From contig NC_019684.1 in assembly GCF_000316645.1 (NCBI RefSeq), positions 682,001 to 746,000 of the forward strand: a stretch of 64,000 nucleotides of DNA, in the 5' to 3' direction. The DNA is from Nostoc sp. PCC 7524. Lineage in GTDB: Bacteria > Cyanobacteriota > Cyanobacteriia > Cyanobacteriales > Nostocaceae. Numbering within the stretch: position 1 is the stretch's first letter; each line of letters opens with the position of its first letter. The notes beneath the pieces were generated by a model. That model was given only the letters and a program-made list of their open reading frames with translations, ran no database searches and was not told the DNA's origin. Both the position numbers and the translations under genes were made by a program. Below are positions 1 through 9,377 of the stretch, one piece after another.

Positions 1-621
1 TAATAATCTCTCATCCCACTTGCAGGTTGTGAGATTCATTAACATGGTGCGGCTAGCGTTGCTGTGGTCGGTGGCGTGGACTTTTCCGCCTGTGAGTTGC
101 CACAGCACCCAAGTATCAATTGTACCAGCGAGGATATTGTTTAAATCAACGCCTGTAATCTTGTCTAAAAGCCATCTGAGTTTAGTTGCAGAAAAATAAG
201 CATCGATTACTAACCCAGTGCGATCGTATATTTCCTGAGCGTAACCTTGCTGTTGTAATTGGTGACACAGGGGAGCAGTGCGGCGGTCTTGCCAGACAAT
301 AGCATTATGTAATGGCTTACCTGTGGTTTTATCCCAGAGTAGACAGGTTTCTCGTTGTACAGTTAAACCAATGGCTGCAATTTCCGATGGGTTGATTTGG
401 GCGTTAGACATGGCAGTTTGCATCACCCAACAGGTATCCTGCCAAATAACTTCCGGGTCATGTTCCAACCATCCGGGCTGGGGATAGTATTGTGTGAGTT
501 CTTTATATGCCTGCCCGATAATCTTACCATCGGCGTTAAAGATAAAAGCGCGGTTGCCTGTTGTACCTAAATCTAACGCTAGGATATAGCCGGATGATTT
601 TGTGCTACCCAATGTCTGCAT
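1..621 (-). CDS. glpK: Glycerol kinase, N-terminal 207 codons (gene runs off the left edge)
   Basis: ATP-dependent phosphorylation of glycerol to glycerol-3-phosphate in the cytoplasm. The reading frame is open from ATG at 621 to the window edge with no stop. The protein begins with the FGGY-kinase phosphate motif LALDLGTTGNRAFIF near residues 14-28 and continues with IGLTVQRET, IVWQDRRT, a glycerol-kinase-like LVIDAYFSATKLRWLLD segment and TIDTWVLWQLTGGKVHATD followed by NASRTML, which separates glycerol kinase from xylulokinase relatives. About two fifths of the usual ~500 residues are present. The 276 bp upstream carry hairpin repeats rather than another gene. Identity as a FGGY kinase is very secure; glycerol as substrate is strongly supported by these motifs. 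Confidence 0.9.
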   Translation of the reverse strand, partial: MQTLGSTKSSGYILALDLGTTGNRAFIFNADGKIIGQAYKELTQYYPQPGWLEHDPEVIWQDTCWVMQTAMSNAQINPSEIAAIGLTVQRETCLLWDKTTGKPLHNAIVWQDRRTAPLCHQLQQQGYAQEIYDRTGLVIDAYFSATKLRWLLDKITGVDLNNILAGTIDTWVLWQLTGGKVHATDHSNASRTMLMNLTTCKWDERLL

Positions 622-652
622 AAACCCTGATTAACATCACAATAAAATCTTA

Positions 653-717
653 GTTTGTAGTCAGCAATAAATTCGCTTATAGACGGGATGAACAGGACTA
701 AAGTCCTTACTACAAAC
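653..717. repeat. Interspersed inverted-repeat element (ACTACAAAC family)
   Basis: The arms GTTTGTAGT (653-661) and ACTACAAAC (709-717) face each other, and the right side carries AGGACTAAAGTCCTTACTAC with its own internal palindrome. A second diverged copy lies at 60947-61023. It is a dispersed cyanobacterial-type repeat in the leader of the glycerol kinase gene; no function is evident. Confidence 0.6.
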
Positions 718-752
718 TGGAAGTTACGAAGCGTGATGCGTAAAGCCCCCAA

Positions 753-790
753 GTATGAGGTACAAAACCAATAAGTTTTGTACCTCATAC
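753..790. repeat. Perfect 16-bp inverted repeat (hairpin)
   Basis: GTATGAGGTACAAAAC (753-768) and GTTTTGTACCTCATAC (775-790) are exact reverse complements separated by the 6-nt loop CAATAA. Neither side has a T tract long enough for a classical terminator. It lies between the end of the antiporter gene and the start of glpK, both on the minus strand. Confidence 0.8.
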
Positions 791-797
791 GTCTTTT

Positions 798-820
798 AAC
801 CTCCTAAGATTTGGGAGGTT
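798..820. repeat. Small 7-bp-stem hairpin next to the 16-bp inverted repeat
   Basis: AACCTCC (798-804) pairs with GGAGGTT (814-820) around a 9-nt loop. Together with the preceding hairpin it makes a two-stem structure between the antiporter gene and glpK. Confidence 0.5.
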
Positions 821-897
821 GATAGTAATATCGCATTTTTTGTAGGGTGTGGGGGTGCGATCGCTAATTGATGCTCTCCCTACACCCTTGTACTAAA

Positions 898-1986
898 CTA
901 ACCAATACCATCGATAACTGGGTGAAAGTAAAAGGCAAAACCTAATACTGTATAGGCAGCTAATAGCAAAGTGCCTTCTAACCAATTGGACTTACCATCA
1001 GAACTAATACTATTAGCAATTAACACCGCTACAACTACAGCTACTAATTCAAAAGGCTGGAAATCTAAATCCATTGGTTGACCGAATATCCACCCAGCAA
1101 TGACTAACACGGGGGCGACAAATAAGGCAATCTGCATACTTGAACCCACAGCCACAGACAAAGAAAGATCCATTTTATCTTTCATGGCTACAGTGACGGC
1201 TGTGGCGTGTTCGGCTGCATTGCCAATAATGGGAACCAAGATTACCCCGGTAAACAGTGCGGTCAAACCTAGCTGGGAGGTAGCCACTTCTAAAGAATCA
1301 ACCAATAATTCTGACTCTAACGCCACAAACAGGGTACATACTAACAGTACACCACTCCATAACCAAATATTGGGCTTGGTATGAGTTTCGTCTGCTTCGG
1401 TTTCTGCTATACCCACATCATATAAATAGGCGTGGGTTTTCATGGAAAATAGTAGCGTTAGGGCGTAAACCAAAATTAATACCACTGCCACAGCCAGGGA
1501 TAAATATTGTAAAACTTCTTCTCCGATTCCCTTAGCGGTATAGTTCATGGCTGTGGGTAGCAAAATCGCAATTACCGCTAAATTCATCACAGAAGCATTT
1601 ACCCGCGCCACAATCGGCTGAAATGTCTGTTCTTTATAGCGCAGTCCCCCCAAAAGCATAGCAAGACCCATTACCAGCAGTAAGTTACCGATAATCGAGC
1701 CGGTAATACTGGCCTTGACGACATTCACTAGCCCACCTTTCAAAGCTACTAAAGCAATGATCAGTTCTGTCGCATTGCCAAAGGTGGCGTTTAACAATCC
1801 CCCTAAGCTTGGCCCTACCACCACAGCAATTTCTTCTGTCGCGGTACCCATCCACGCCGCTAGGGGCAGAATAGCTAAACCGGCGGTGATGAAAACGACT
1901 AACTCTCCCCACTCTAGAAAATGGGCGGCTAAGGAAATGGGGATAAAGAGTAACAGAAACAGAAAAAGAATGTTTTTGCCTGACAT
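898..1986 (-). CDS. Calcium/proton antiporter, CaCA superfamily (CAX type)
   Basis: Integral membrane antiporter expected to expel or sequester Ca2+ in exchange for H+. The 362-residue protein has about 11 hydrophobic segments and the two signature repeats of the family: GNATELIIALVALKGG in the first half (near residue 70) and GNAAEHATAVTVAMKDK in the second half (near residue 255); their acidic residues form the cation site in CAX proteins. An acidic, hydrophilic linker (TEADETHTK) separates the halves, as the acidic helix does in CAX exchangers. The ATG at 1986 precedes a hydrophobic first segment and the length is normal for bacterial members. It stands alone, divergent from the GH57 gene. 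Family assignment is secure; Ca2+ rather than another cation is family knowledge. Confidence 0.9.
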   Translation of the reverse strand: MSGKNILFLFLLLFIPISLAAHFLEWGELVVFITAGLAILPLAAWMGTATEEIAVVVGPSLGGLLNATFGNATELIIALVALKGGLVNVVKASITGSIIGNLLLVMGLAMLLGGLRYKEQTFQPIVARVNASVMNLAVIAILLPTAMNYTAKGIGEEVLQYLSLAVAVVLILVYALTLLFSMKTHAYLYDVGIAETEADETHTKPNIWLWSGVLLVCTLFVALESELLVDSLEVATSQLGLTALFTGVILVPIIGNAAEHATAVTVAMKDKMDLSLSVAVGSSMQIALFVAPVLVIAGWIFGQPMDLDFQPFELVAVVVAVLIANSISSDGKSNWLEGTLLLAAYTVLGFAFYFHPVIDGIG

Positions 1987-2498
1987 TTGTAACTTTTAGT
2001 TGAGAATATGATTCACAGATATCTGTGCCGAATCAAAATATACAAACAATGTACAACTAGACTCTAAAATACTCTTAACTTTCCATAAACTTACTCAGGA
2101 ATTATACTGTTCATAGCTTTAATGACAATTATGTAAAGTATGATTGCAATTTGTTTACCTTTCGCAATTTTTTGTAGCAAAACTATCAATTAGAAATGCA
2201 ATTTTAGCGTAAAAATGGGGTTTAATAATTAAAAGATAATTAAATCTTTGATTGGCTCTGCCAACTAAAGAAGCTAACTGAGGCGTTGTTTAATGGCTGA
2301 TGGTTTCGTGAGCTTTGGGAAACAGCTGTGCAATAACGCAGATTTACTATCATAATAAAACTACTGGCTTTGTAATTGAGCTGTCACCCATCACCATCGT
2401 TTTTGTTTATACCGGATGTTGCTTTTAAACTTCTGTAGAAAGTTGTAAATTCGATGTTTCCGGCATAAGTGTAAGTTTTTGTTTTTGGATAAATATAC
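1987..2498. other. 512-bp divergent intergenic region, no gene seen
   Basis: AT-rich spacer between the divergent antiporter and GH57 genes, presumably holding both promoters. It contains an imperfect dyad GTAAA...TTTAC around 2134-2159, but no canonical NtcA (GTA-N8-TAC) or LexA-like box, and no convincing ORF or RNA structure. Confidence 0.5.
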
Positions 2499-5186
2499 AT
2501 GACTTCTGCTGCTGAACTGCCAGCTAGTTCTGGCTCAACATCAACATCACATTTAACTGTCAAAGAGACTCATCAAAGTGATTCCCTGAGTAAAGCTACA
2601 GGGGTATATGTCACCGTGCATGGTCACTTTTACCAACCACCACGAGAAAATCCCTATTTGGATGCGATAGAACGTCAACCGAGTGCTGCACCTTTCCATG
2701 ATTGGAATGAGCGCATTCACTGGGAATGCTATCGTCCGAATGCTTTCGCCAGAATCTTAAATGACCAAGGCGAAGTCATGGGGATCGTGAATAATTACGA
2801 ATATATGAGCTTTAACATCGGCCCCACGCTGATGTCATGGCTAGAACGCTACGATGTCGAGGTTTATCAACGAATTTTGGAGGCGGACGCGAAAAGTTGT
2901 CAGCGTTTGCATGGTCATGGGAATGCGATCGCGCAAGTATATAATCACATCATCATGCCTCTGGCTAACGAACGTGATCAACACACCCAAATTCGCTGGG
3001 GTAAGGAAGACTTCCGCAGGCGTTTTGGTCGTGATCCCGAAGGAATGTGGTTGGCGGAAACGGCTGTAGATGCTGCCACTCTCAAGGCTTTGGTGGCTGA
3101 GGGCATTCGGTTTATTGTCTTAGCACCATCTCAAGCCCAGCGTTGCCGTCCTTTGCCAAATTCAGATGATCCCCAACCGGAATGGCACGAAGTTGGCGGT
3201 AGTCAGATTGATCCCACCCGTCCCTATCGTTGCTATTTGAAGTCCACCCTCAACACTGCATCTTCCCCACTCAGTAGCATTAAAGATGGCGCGATCGCAG
3301 ACACCGATCCTGTATCCTTGCAAGCATTACCCTATATTGATATCTTCTTTTACGACGGCCCCATTTCACGAGACATGGGCTTTAGTGATGTGGTTTATAA
3401 TTCCCACCACTTTGCAGGACGCATAGGTTCAGCTGTACGCGGGGATCACCGTCAGTCACAATTAATTTCTGTGGCTACAGATGGGGAAACCTTCGGACAC
3501 CATAAGAAGGGAACAGAAAAAACCCTCGCCTACGCCTTTATCAAAGAGTTTCCCCACCATGATTGGACGGTGACAAACTTTGCTCACTACCTCAGCTTAA
3601 GTCCTCCAGCTTGGGAAGTAGAGTTAAAACCTGTGACAGCCTGGAGTTGCGCCCACGGTGTAGACAGATGGCAAGATGACTGTGGTTGCGGTGGCGAAGG
3701 TGGGGTATGGCATCAAAAATGGCGGCGGCCATTGCGAAATGCTTTAAATTGGCTAAGGGATCAATTGGTGACAGTTTATGAAGAATATGGTCAACAGTTG
3801 TTTCGTGATCCCTGGCTAGCACGGGATGAGTATATTCAAATCATAGGCGATCGCTCCTCTGCCAATGTCAGCCGTTTTCTATCTCGGCATCAAAACCACA
3901 AACTCACCGCCGCCGAACAGGTAGACGCTTTGCGCTTGTTGGAAATGCAGCGTCATAGTTTGTTGATGTTTACCAGTTGCGGTTGGTTTTTTGAAGAACT
4001 TTCCCGCCCAGAGGGTACACAGATTCTCCGTTACGCCGCCCGTGCTTTGGAACTAGCGGGAGATGTGGCGGGTGTGCAACTAGAAAAAAGTTTCCTCAAA
4101 CGCTTGGGTTTAGCCCCCAGTAATGTTGAGACTTTTAAACATGGCGCAGAAGTTTATCGCCAACTGGTGCAAACTGCCCAGATTAGTTTTAAACAAGTGG
4201 CTGCCCATTATGCGATTTCTTCCTTATTTCATGGGCAGGGATCAGCCCCCGGTAAGCATCACAAGCAGATTTATTGCTATACCGTCAATGACATTGATTA
4301 CCAATTGCAACGGATGGGAGCATTAACCCTGGCAGTGGGAAATTTAAAGCTAGTGTCTGATATTACTTGGGAAAGTGAGAATTTAGTGTTTGCAGTGCTG
4401 CATTTAGGTGGCTGGGATTTCCACTGCGGCATTCAACTATTTACAGGTAGACGCGATTACAGCCAATTGAAAGACAAGTTGTTTACTTCGCTGCAACAGG
4501 CTAGTGCCGCCCAAACTATCTTAGCGATGACACAACTCTTTAGTGGGGAAGCTTATAACTTACAAACTCTGTTTGCTGAGGAACGCCACCGCATCATGCG
4601 GTTACTTAGTCATGAAACCCTAACACGGTTAGACCAACTCTATACCCAAGCCTACCGCGATAATTATGGCGTAATCATGGCGTTTCACCGCGATGAATTA
4701 CCAGTACCGCAGGAGTTGCAAGTAGCAGCCGAGATTGCTTTAGGGTATCGGTGTATGACAACATTGCGATCGCTAGAGCAAGATATTACCGAGCCGTCAT
4801 TGATTTGGAATGACATAGTAGAATTGGAGGCGATCGCCACTGAAGCTAAACATCTGCGTTGTCGCTTAAATATTCCTGAAGGTAAGCAAATACTAGAACA
4901 GGTAATTTTGCGCTTACTGTGGAGATTGCTGCACGATAGTAATGGTAGTTTTGCTACAGATATTCAATGTCTAGAACGATTAATTGATGTGACATATCAG
5001 CTAGATATTAGTGTTTCCTTACACCAGTCTCAGGAACTATACTTTAGCTGTTTATACAGTCAAATCATGCCCTTGTGTCTGACTACTCAAGCTCATCAAG
5101 AGGGTACTAATCAGTGCCTTCAGTTGCTGAAATTGGGGCAGAAGTTGAAGGTTGATGTAAGTAAGATTTTGAGTCAAATCGGGTAG
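2499..5186 (+). CDS. Glycoside hydrolase family 57 protein with DUF3536 C-terminal region
   Basis: A large (895 aa) cytoplasmic GH57-type enzyme; the family acts on alpha-glucans, but the exact reaction of this DUF3536 branch is not established. The GH57 barrel starts after a ~35-residue Ser/Thr-rich leader with VTVHGHFYQPPRENPYLD. WLAETAVD near residue 185 corresponds to the region with the catalytic Glu nucleophile, and VATDGETFGHHKKGTEK near residue 325 matches the conserved DGE..GHH block. A Cys-rich stretch (CAHGVDRWQDDCGCG) follows, then the long alpha-helical DUF3536 part to the C-terminus. No signal peptide. A strong terminator follows the stop codon, so it is probably monocistronic. 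Family is certain; a role in glycogen or oligosaccharide metabolism is inference. Confidence 0.9.
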   Translation: MTSAAELPASSGSTSTSHLTVKETHQSDSLSKATGVYVTVHGHFYQPPRENPYLDAIERQPSAAPFHDWNERIHWECYRPNAFARILNDQGEVMGIVNNYEYMSFNIGPTLMSWLERYDVEVYQRILEADAKSCQRLHGHGNAIAQVYNHIIMPLANERDQHTQIRWGKEDFRRRFGRDPEGMWLAETAVDAATLKALVAEGIRFIVLAPSQAQRCRPLPNSDDPQPEWHEVGGSQIDPTRPYRCYLKSTLNTASSPLSSIKDGAIADTDPVSLQALPYIDIFFYDGPISRDMGFSDVVYNSHHFAGRIGSAVRGDHRQSQLISVATDGETFGHHKKGTEKTLAYAFIKEFPHHDWTVTNFAHYLSLSPPAWEVELKPVTAWSCAHGVDRWQDDCGCGGEGGVWHQKWRRPLRNALNWLRDQLVTVYEEYGQQLFRDPWLARDEYIQIIGDRSSANVSRFLSRHQNHKLTAAEQVDALRLLEMQRHSLLMFTSCGWFFEELSRPEGTQILRYAARALELAGDVAGVQLEKSFLKRLGLAPSNVETFKHGAEVYRQLVQTAQISFKQVAAHYAISSLFHGQGSAPGKHHKQIYCYTVNDIDYQLQRMGALTLAVGNLKLVSDITWESENLVFAVLHLGGWDFHCGIQLFTGRRDYSQLKDKLFTSLQQASAAQTILAMTQLFSGEAYNLQTLFAEERHRIMRLLSHETLTRLDQLYTQAYRDNYGVIMAFHRDELPVPQELQVAAEIALGYRCMTTLRSLEQDITEPSLIWNDIVELEAIATEAKHLRCRLNIPEGKQILEQVILRLLWRLLHDSNGSFATDIQCLERLIDVTYQLDISVSLHQSQELYFSCLYSQIMPLCLTTQAHQEGTNQCLQLLKLGQKLKVDVSKILSQIG

Positions 5187-5207
5187 CAGTTTTATATACC
5201 TAGCTTC

Positions 5208-5242
5208 AGCCAGACGTTTGATTGGTAAAACGTCTGGCTTTT
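5208..5242 (+). terminator. Rho-independent terminator of the GH57 gene
   Basis: AGCCAGACGTTT (5208-5219) and AAACGTCTGGCT (5228-5239) form a perfect 12-bp stem with an 8-nt loop followed by TTTT, 22 bp after the GH57 stop codon. Confidence 0.85.
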
Positions 5243-5284
5243 GATTGAAATTATTAGTATATCAATTTAGTGCGATCGCAGATG

Positions 5285-5971
5285 CTACTCTTCTACAATC
5301 AAGTCGCTTTTAATTAGGCGTTTTTGTAAAGCAACAACGACAGCTTGAGCGCGATCGCCTACTCCTAATTTCTGCAAAATTGCATGGACATGCACTCGGA
5401 CTGTTCCTGGTGTAATGTAGAGTGCGAGGGCAATTTCTTGGTTAGTTTTTCCGGCTGCTAGCAATGACAAAATTTCTTGTTCACGTTCGGTGAGTGGATG
5501 GGAGGGTTTTGAGAGATTTTTTGAGTCAAATTGGCCAGAATTAGATACAAAAGTGGCACGAATTTCTTTAGTTGCCGTTTCATCCCACCAGGAGGCTCCA
5601 GCTGCTACGGAACGAAGTGCTAATACCAATTTTTCCGCCGCCACTCCTTTGAGACAATAGCCCTGAGCGCCTGCTTCAATTAACCGTGCAATTAAAGATG
5701 TTTGCGAATGGGAAGTCAAAACTAAGATGGGCAACTGGGGATTTTGCTGCTTAATTTGTTTACAAGTCTCAATGCCTCCAATTCCTGGCAATCCTACATC
5801 TAACAGCACTACATCGAGAGGATTTTGATTGACTAATTCAATAGCTGTTTCACCATCTTCAGCTTCAGCAATAATCTCTAATCCCGTCTCTTGTTGCAAT
5901 CGCACACGCAAGCCTAAGCGGAAGAGTTCATCATCCTCAACTAGAAGAATTTTAATCGGGGTAGATGGCAT
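5285..5971 (-). CDS. NarL/FixJ-type response regulator
   Basis: Transcription regulator of a two-component pair. The 228-residue protein has an N-terminal receiver domain (acidic pocket VEDD at 11-14, phospho-acceptor Asp in VVLLDVGLPG near residue 58, Thr in VLTSH, Lys in GYCLKG) and a C-terminal LuxR-type helix-turn-helix (LTEREQEILSLLAAGKTNQEI then TVRVHVHAILQKLGV, residues ~160-215). Its start codon is separated by a single base from the stop of the upstream histidine kinase gene, so the two are co-transcribed and probably translationally coupled. Target genes are unknown; divergent kdp genes begin about 0.3-0.6 kb beyond the kinase. Confidence 0.92.
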   Translation of the reverse strand: MPSTPIKILLVEDDELFRLGLRVRLQQETGLEIIAEAEDGETAIELVNQNPLDVVLLDVGLPGIGGIETCKQIKQQNPQLPILVLTSHSQTSLIARLIEAGAQGYCLKGVAAEKLVLALRSVAAGASWWDETATKEIRATFVSNSGQFDSKNLSKPSHPLTEREQEILSLLAAGKTNQEIALALYITPGTVRVHVHAILQKLGVGDRAQAVVVALQKRLIKSDLIVEE

Positions 5972-5972
5972 C

Positions 5973-7076
5973 TCACGCAGTTAGAGAAGATGAAAACGGG
6001 TAAACAGGGAGCTTGAAAGCAAACATGGCACCGATGGGTAATTTGTTCTCTGCCCAAATTATACCGCCGTGGGCTTCAATAATTTGCCGAGACAGGTAAA
6101 GCCCTAATCCAGAGCCTTTGGCTTGGCGGTTGCTATGCCCCTGGTAAAATCGTTCAAATAAATGGGAAAATTGTTCGGGCTGAATACCTGCACCGGTATC
6201 TAAAATTTTCACCACTTGAAAGTCAGCTTGTGTTCCTAATACCACTTCCACACGTTCACCACGCCGGGAATGATAAATAGCATTAACCACAAGATTAGTA
6301 AAAACTCGTTGAAGTTGTAGTGCATCACCTTTAACCCACAGCGTGCGCTGCCAATCAGAATCACCATAATTAAGTGAAAGATAAACGCGACGGCTGGCTG
6401 CTAACTCCCTGAGAGTTCCAGTTGCTTCTTCGGCTAAGGTAGCTAAATTTACAGGTGCTAAGTCTAGTTTCAAGCCTTCCGTATCATTACGATAAATATC
6501 TAACAATGTGTCTAGCAATTGTAGGGAAGTTTGATGACTACGCATCATTGTAGCTATAACTTTTTGCTGTGTTGGTAAGACAGCACCAAATTTTTCTTGT
6601 TCAAAAGCTTTGAGAGTTTCAATTGCTCCTAAAAGGGGCGTTTTCAAATCATGGGTGATGGTAGAAGCAAAGTCTTCGCGCACCCTGGACAATTCCTCTT
6701 GAGCTGCCAGTTTAGCACGGGTGGTGGCGATCGCTTCTTGGGAACGACGCAGGCGATCGCTCAAAACCCCAGTAACAATCAAGGCGATCGCAGCGATTAC
6801 TCTACTAGCAACTGTAGAAAACTTAATCACCTCACCTCCTGGAAGTATAAGATTCAGCATGATTAAGCAAACAGCAACGAATGTAGCTTGAAAGGTGGCA
6901 CGCCTACCTAACCAGGAGTTTGTTAATAGAATTGGACCCGTGTAAAGATAGCCAAACACATATTCAGTTGGTGTAGAGTATTCCAAAAATAATAAAACTA
7001 TAAATAGACTGACAATCAGCAAAGAACTGCCTCTTGGTGTTTTTTTATTAGGTAATCTGCCTGGGGAATCTACCAT
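5973..7076 (-). CDS. Membrane-anchored sensor histidine kinase
   Basis: Sensor partner of the NarL-type regulator. Residues ~18-107 hold about four hydrophobic segments with little extracytoplasmic sequence, so the signal is probably sensed in or near the membrane. A short coiled linker leads to the HisKA domain with phospho-acceptor His in STITHDLKTPLLG (near residue 142), then a full HATPase: N box NLVVNAIYHS, G1 DTGAG, F box LFERFYQG, G2 GSGLGLYLS. No PAS, GAF or HAMP domain and no KdpD or universal-stress domain are visible. It overlaps nothing and is followed after one base by the regulator gene. Pairing a HisKA kinase with a NarL-type regulator is less usual than with OmpR types. It lies divergent to the kdp region; regulation of kdp is inference only. 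Confidence 0.92.
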   Translation of the reverse strand: MVDSPGRLPNKKTPRGSSLLIVSLFIVLLFLEYSTPTEYVFGYLYTGPILLTNSWLGRRATFQATFVAVCLIMLNLILPGGEVIKFSTVASRVIAAIALIVTGVLSDRLRRSQEAIATTRAKLAAQEELSRVREDFASTITHDLKTPLLGAIETLKAFEQEKFGAVLPTQQKVIATMMRSHQTSLQLLDTLLDIYRNDTEGLKLDLAPVNLATLAEEATGTLRELAASRRVYLSLNYGDSDWQRTLWVKGDALQLQRVFTNLVVNAIYHSRRGERVEVVLGTQADFQVVKILDTGAGIQPEQFSHLFERFYQGHSNRQAKGSGLGLYLSRQIIEAHGGIIWAENKLPIGAMFAFKLPVYPFSSSLTA

Positions 7077-7360
7077 TTAAGATGTAACGGCTATTCAGCA
7101 TTAAGTCAGTTAATATAGATATTCTCTTAATTTAGCATAATCTTCAATTATTCTAAAGTGTTTATCCGCAAATAAATGTTTGATATAGATAGTTTATAAA
7201 CATGATAAACACGCATATATATTAATAGTTTAATATTAATATCAAAAACAAACCCTTATTTATATCCTTCTGATACTTGTTTTTTCTGATAAATTAATTC
7301 ACTATAAAAGTTATTACTCAAAAACAAGAATTTTTGGCTTTAAATTGCAGAAATTCATTT

Positions 7361-7648
7361 ATGAAATTCGGTTTAACCAGTGTGCGAATATCCAGTTGTA
7401 GCTGCCATTGTGGCAAAGCTTTAACTAGCTTACAATTACCAGAAAAATGCGTAATTATCGGCATTCTCAGAGAGCAGCAAGTCATACTAGTCAGCGCAGA
7501 ACCCACCATTTGGCATGGGGATTATATACTAGCTGTTGCTCTAAATTCAGCCTTAGTCCCTATGCTCAATTTTGCCCTAAATAAAAGGCATTCAGTTCAT
7601 TATTCACCACCAAAATGTTTGATTAAAAAATCAACAAATATATATTAG
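7361..7648 (+). CDS. Solo TrkA-C (RCK_C-like) domain protein upstream of kdpA
   Basis: A 95-residue protein that looks like a stand-alone TrkA-C regulatory domain: [20 protein letters not shown], then [19 protein letters not shown] and the hallmark [11 protein letters not shown] (compare the usual gD.l.v), and a short helix at the end. In K+ transport proteins this domain binds regulatory ligands. No NAD-binding TrkA-N domain and no membrane segment are present. ATG at 7361 is chosen; a TTG at 7334 would add nine residues with no better ribosome site. It ends 16 bp before the kdpA ATG and is probably the first gene of the kdp transcript. The domain call rests on motif reading, so moderate confidence; a regulatory role for Kdp is inferred from position. 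Confidence 0.6.
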   Translation: MKFGLTSVRISSCSCHCGKALTSLQLPEKCVIIGILREQQVILVSAEPTIWHGDYILAVALNSALVPMLNFALNKRHSVHYSPPKCLIKKSTNIY

Positions 7649-7664
7649 GAGTTTTTTGAAATTC

Positions 7665-9350
7665 ATGTTACAAGGATGGATACAAATTGCTTTAACGCTA
7701 CTCATCGTCATAGCAACTACACCCTTACTAGGTAAATATATATTTCGTGTTTTCATGGGAGAAAAAACATTATTGGATGCAGTAATTAATCCCCTAGAAA
7801 GAGTTATTTATGCCTTTAGTGGCATACGTTATCAAGAGGAAATGACAGGTTGGCAGTATGCCAAAGCAGTGCTGTATAGCAACCTGATTATGGTGATTTT
7901 AGTTTATTTCATCCTGATGGTTCAGGGATGGCTACCACTTAATCCCACAAACTTAAATGCGCCTAGTTGGGATTTAGCCCTACACACCACTATTTCCTTT
8001 GTTACCAATACAAACCAACAGCACTACTCTGGTGAGACAACTTTTAGCTATGCCAGTCAAGTTTTCGCCCTTGGTTTTTTGATGTTTACCTCAGCAGCCA
8101 CGGGTTTGGCAGTAGGAATCGCCTTTATTCGCGGTTTAACTGGTAGACCATTGGGCAACTTTTACACTGACTTGATTAGGTCAATCACACGAATTTTGCT
8201 ACCCATATCTATTATTGGGGGATTGTTGTTAATTTTGGCAGGTGTACCAGAAACCTTAGCAAGCCCAGCCACAGCCACCACCCTAGAAGGTGCAACTCAA
8301 GTAATTGCCCGTGGCCCAGTTGCCCATTTTGAAATTATTAAACAACTAGGAGAAAACGGGGGTGGCTTTTTTGGCATTAACTCAGCCCATCCCTATGAAA
8401 ATCCCAATGGTTTCTCGAACTTATTAGAAATGTGGGCAATGATTTCTATTCCTGCGGCATTGATTTATGCCTATGGGATGTTTGCTAATAACCGTAAACA
8501 AGCATGGTTAGTGTTTTGGATGGTCTTTGTCATCTTTGTCTTTTTAGTAGGTGTTGCCGCAGTAGGGGAGTTTCAGGGTAATCCCTTGGTTAATTCTTTA
8601 TTAGGGGAACAGGAACCCAATTTAGAAGGCAAAGAAGTGCGATTTGGTTGGGCGCAAACAGCACTATGGGCAGTTATGACTACTGCAACCATGTGTGGTG
8701 CTGTTAATGGAATGCACGATTCCTTAATGCCACCAGGAGGGTTTGCCACTCTGTTTAATATGTTTTTGCAAATTATTTGGGGAGGACAAGGAACTGGTAC
8801 AGCCTATCTATTTATCTATTTAATTTTGGCAGTGTTTTTAACTGGGTTGATGGTGGGACGCACACCAGAATTTTTAGGACGCAAAATTGAGAAAAAAGAA
8901 ATTGTCCTCGCTAGCGTCATTCTATTAGTTCATCCCTTTGCTATTCTGATTCCTTGGGCAATAGTCTTTGGTTTTCCCGATACACTCTCAGGCATTACTA
9001 ACCCAGGTTTTCATGGAGTTTCCCAGGTAGTTTACGAATACGCTTCAGCTGCTGCCAACAATGGTTCTGGTTTTGAAGGACTAAACGATAACACCCTATG
9101 GTGGAATCTCAGCACCAGTATCAGCATTTTGGCAGGGCGTTATATCCCCATTACTGCCCTACTGCTACTGGCAGATAGTATGTCCCGCAAGCAGCTTGTT
9201 CCTACAACCACAGGAACTTTAAGAACTGATACCAGACTCTTCACGGGAGTTACAGGAGGGGTGATTTTGATTCTGGGTGCGCTCACCTTCTTTCCTGTAC
9301 TTGTCTTAGGCCCTATAGCAGAAGCATTCCTGATTGCCAGAGTGGGATAA
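7665..9350 (+). CDS. kdpA: Potassium-transporting ATPase subunit A (KdpA)
   Basis: K+-selective channel-like subunit of the high-affinity Kdp P-type ATPase in the cytoplasmic membrane. The 561-residue protein has about ten membrane segments and the four SKT-type selectivity regions, including [49 protein letters not shown] and [15 protein letters not shown]. The ATG at 7665 fits the family N-terminus (hydrophobic [13 protein letters not shown]); the sequence AGGAG at 7647-7651 also allows a TTG start at 7656. It follows the small TrkA-C ORF by 16 bp and precedes kdpB by 27 bp. Expression on K+ limitation is family knowledge. Confidence 0.97.
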   Translation: MLQGWIQIALTLLIVIATTPLLGKYIFRVFMGEKTLLDAVINPLERVIYAFSGIRYQEEMTGWQYAKAVLYSNLIMVILVYFILMVQGWLPLNPTNLNAPSWDLALHTTISFVTNTNQQHYSGETTFSYASQVFALGFLMFTSAATGLAVGIAFIRGLTGRPLGNFYTDLIRSITRILLPISIIGGLLLILAGVPETLASPATATTLEGATQVIARGPVAHFEIIKQLGENGGGFFGINSAHPYENPNGFSNLLEMWAMISIPAALIYAYGMFANNRKQAWLVFWMVFVIFVFLVGVAAVGEFQGNPLVNSLLGEQEPNLEGKEVRFGWAQTALWAVMTTATMCGAVNGMHDSLMPPGGFATLFNMFLQIIWGGQGTGTAYLFIYLILAVFLTGLMVGRTPEFLGRKIEKKEIVLASVILLVHPFAILIPWAIVFGFPDTLSGITNPGFHGVSQVVYEYASAAANNGSGFEGLNDNTLWWNLSTSISILAGRYIPITALLLLADSMSRKQLVPTTTGTLRTDTRLFTGVTGGVILILGALTFFPVLVLGPIAEAFLIARVG

Positions 9351-9377
9351 ATCAGCAATTCACAGTTATAACTACCA

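Noticed and set aside
579..788. 69-codon minus-strand ORF over the glpK start region
   Set aside because: It overlaps glpK in another frame and crosses two repeat hairpins; the product has no recognisable features.
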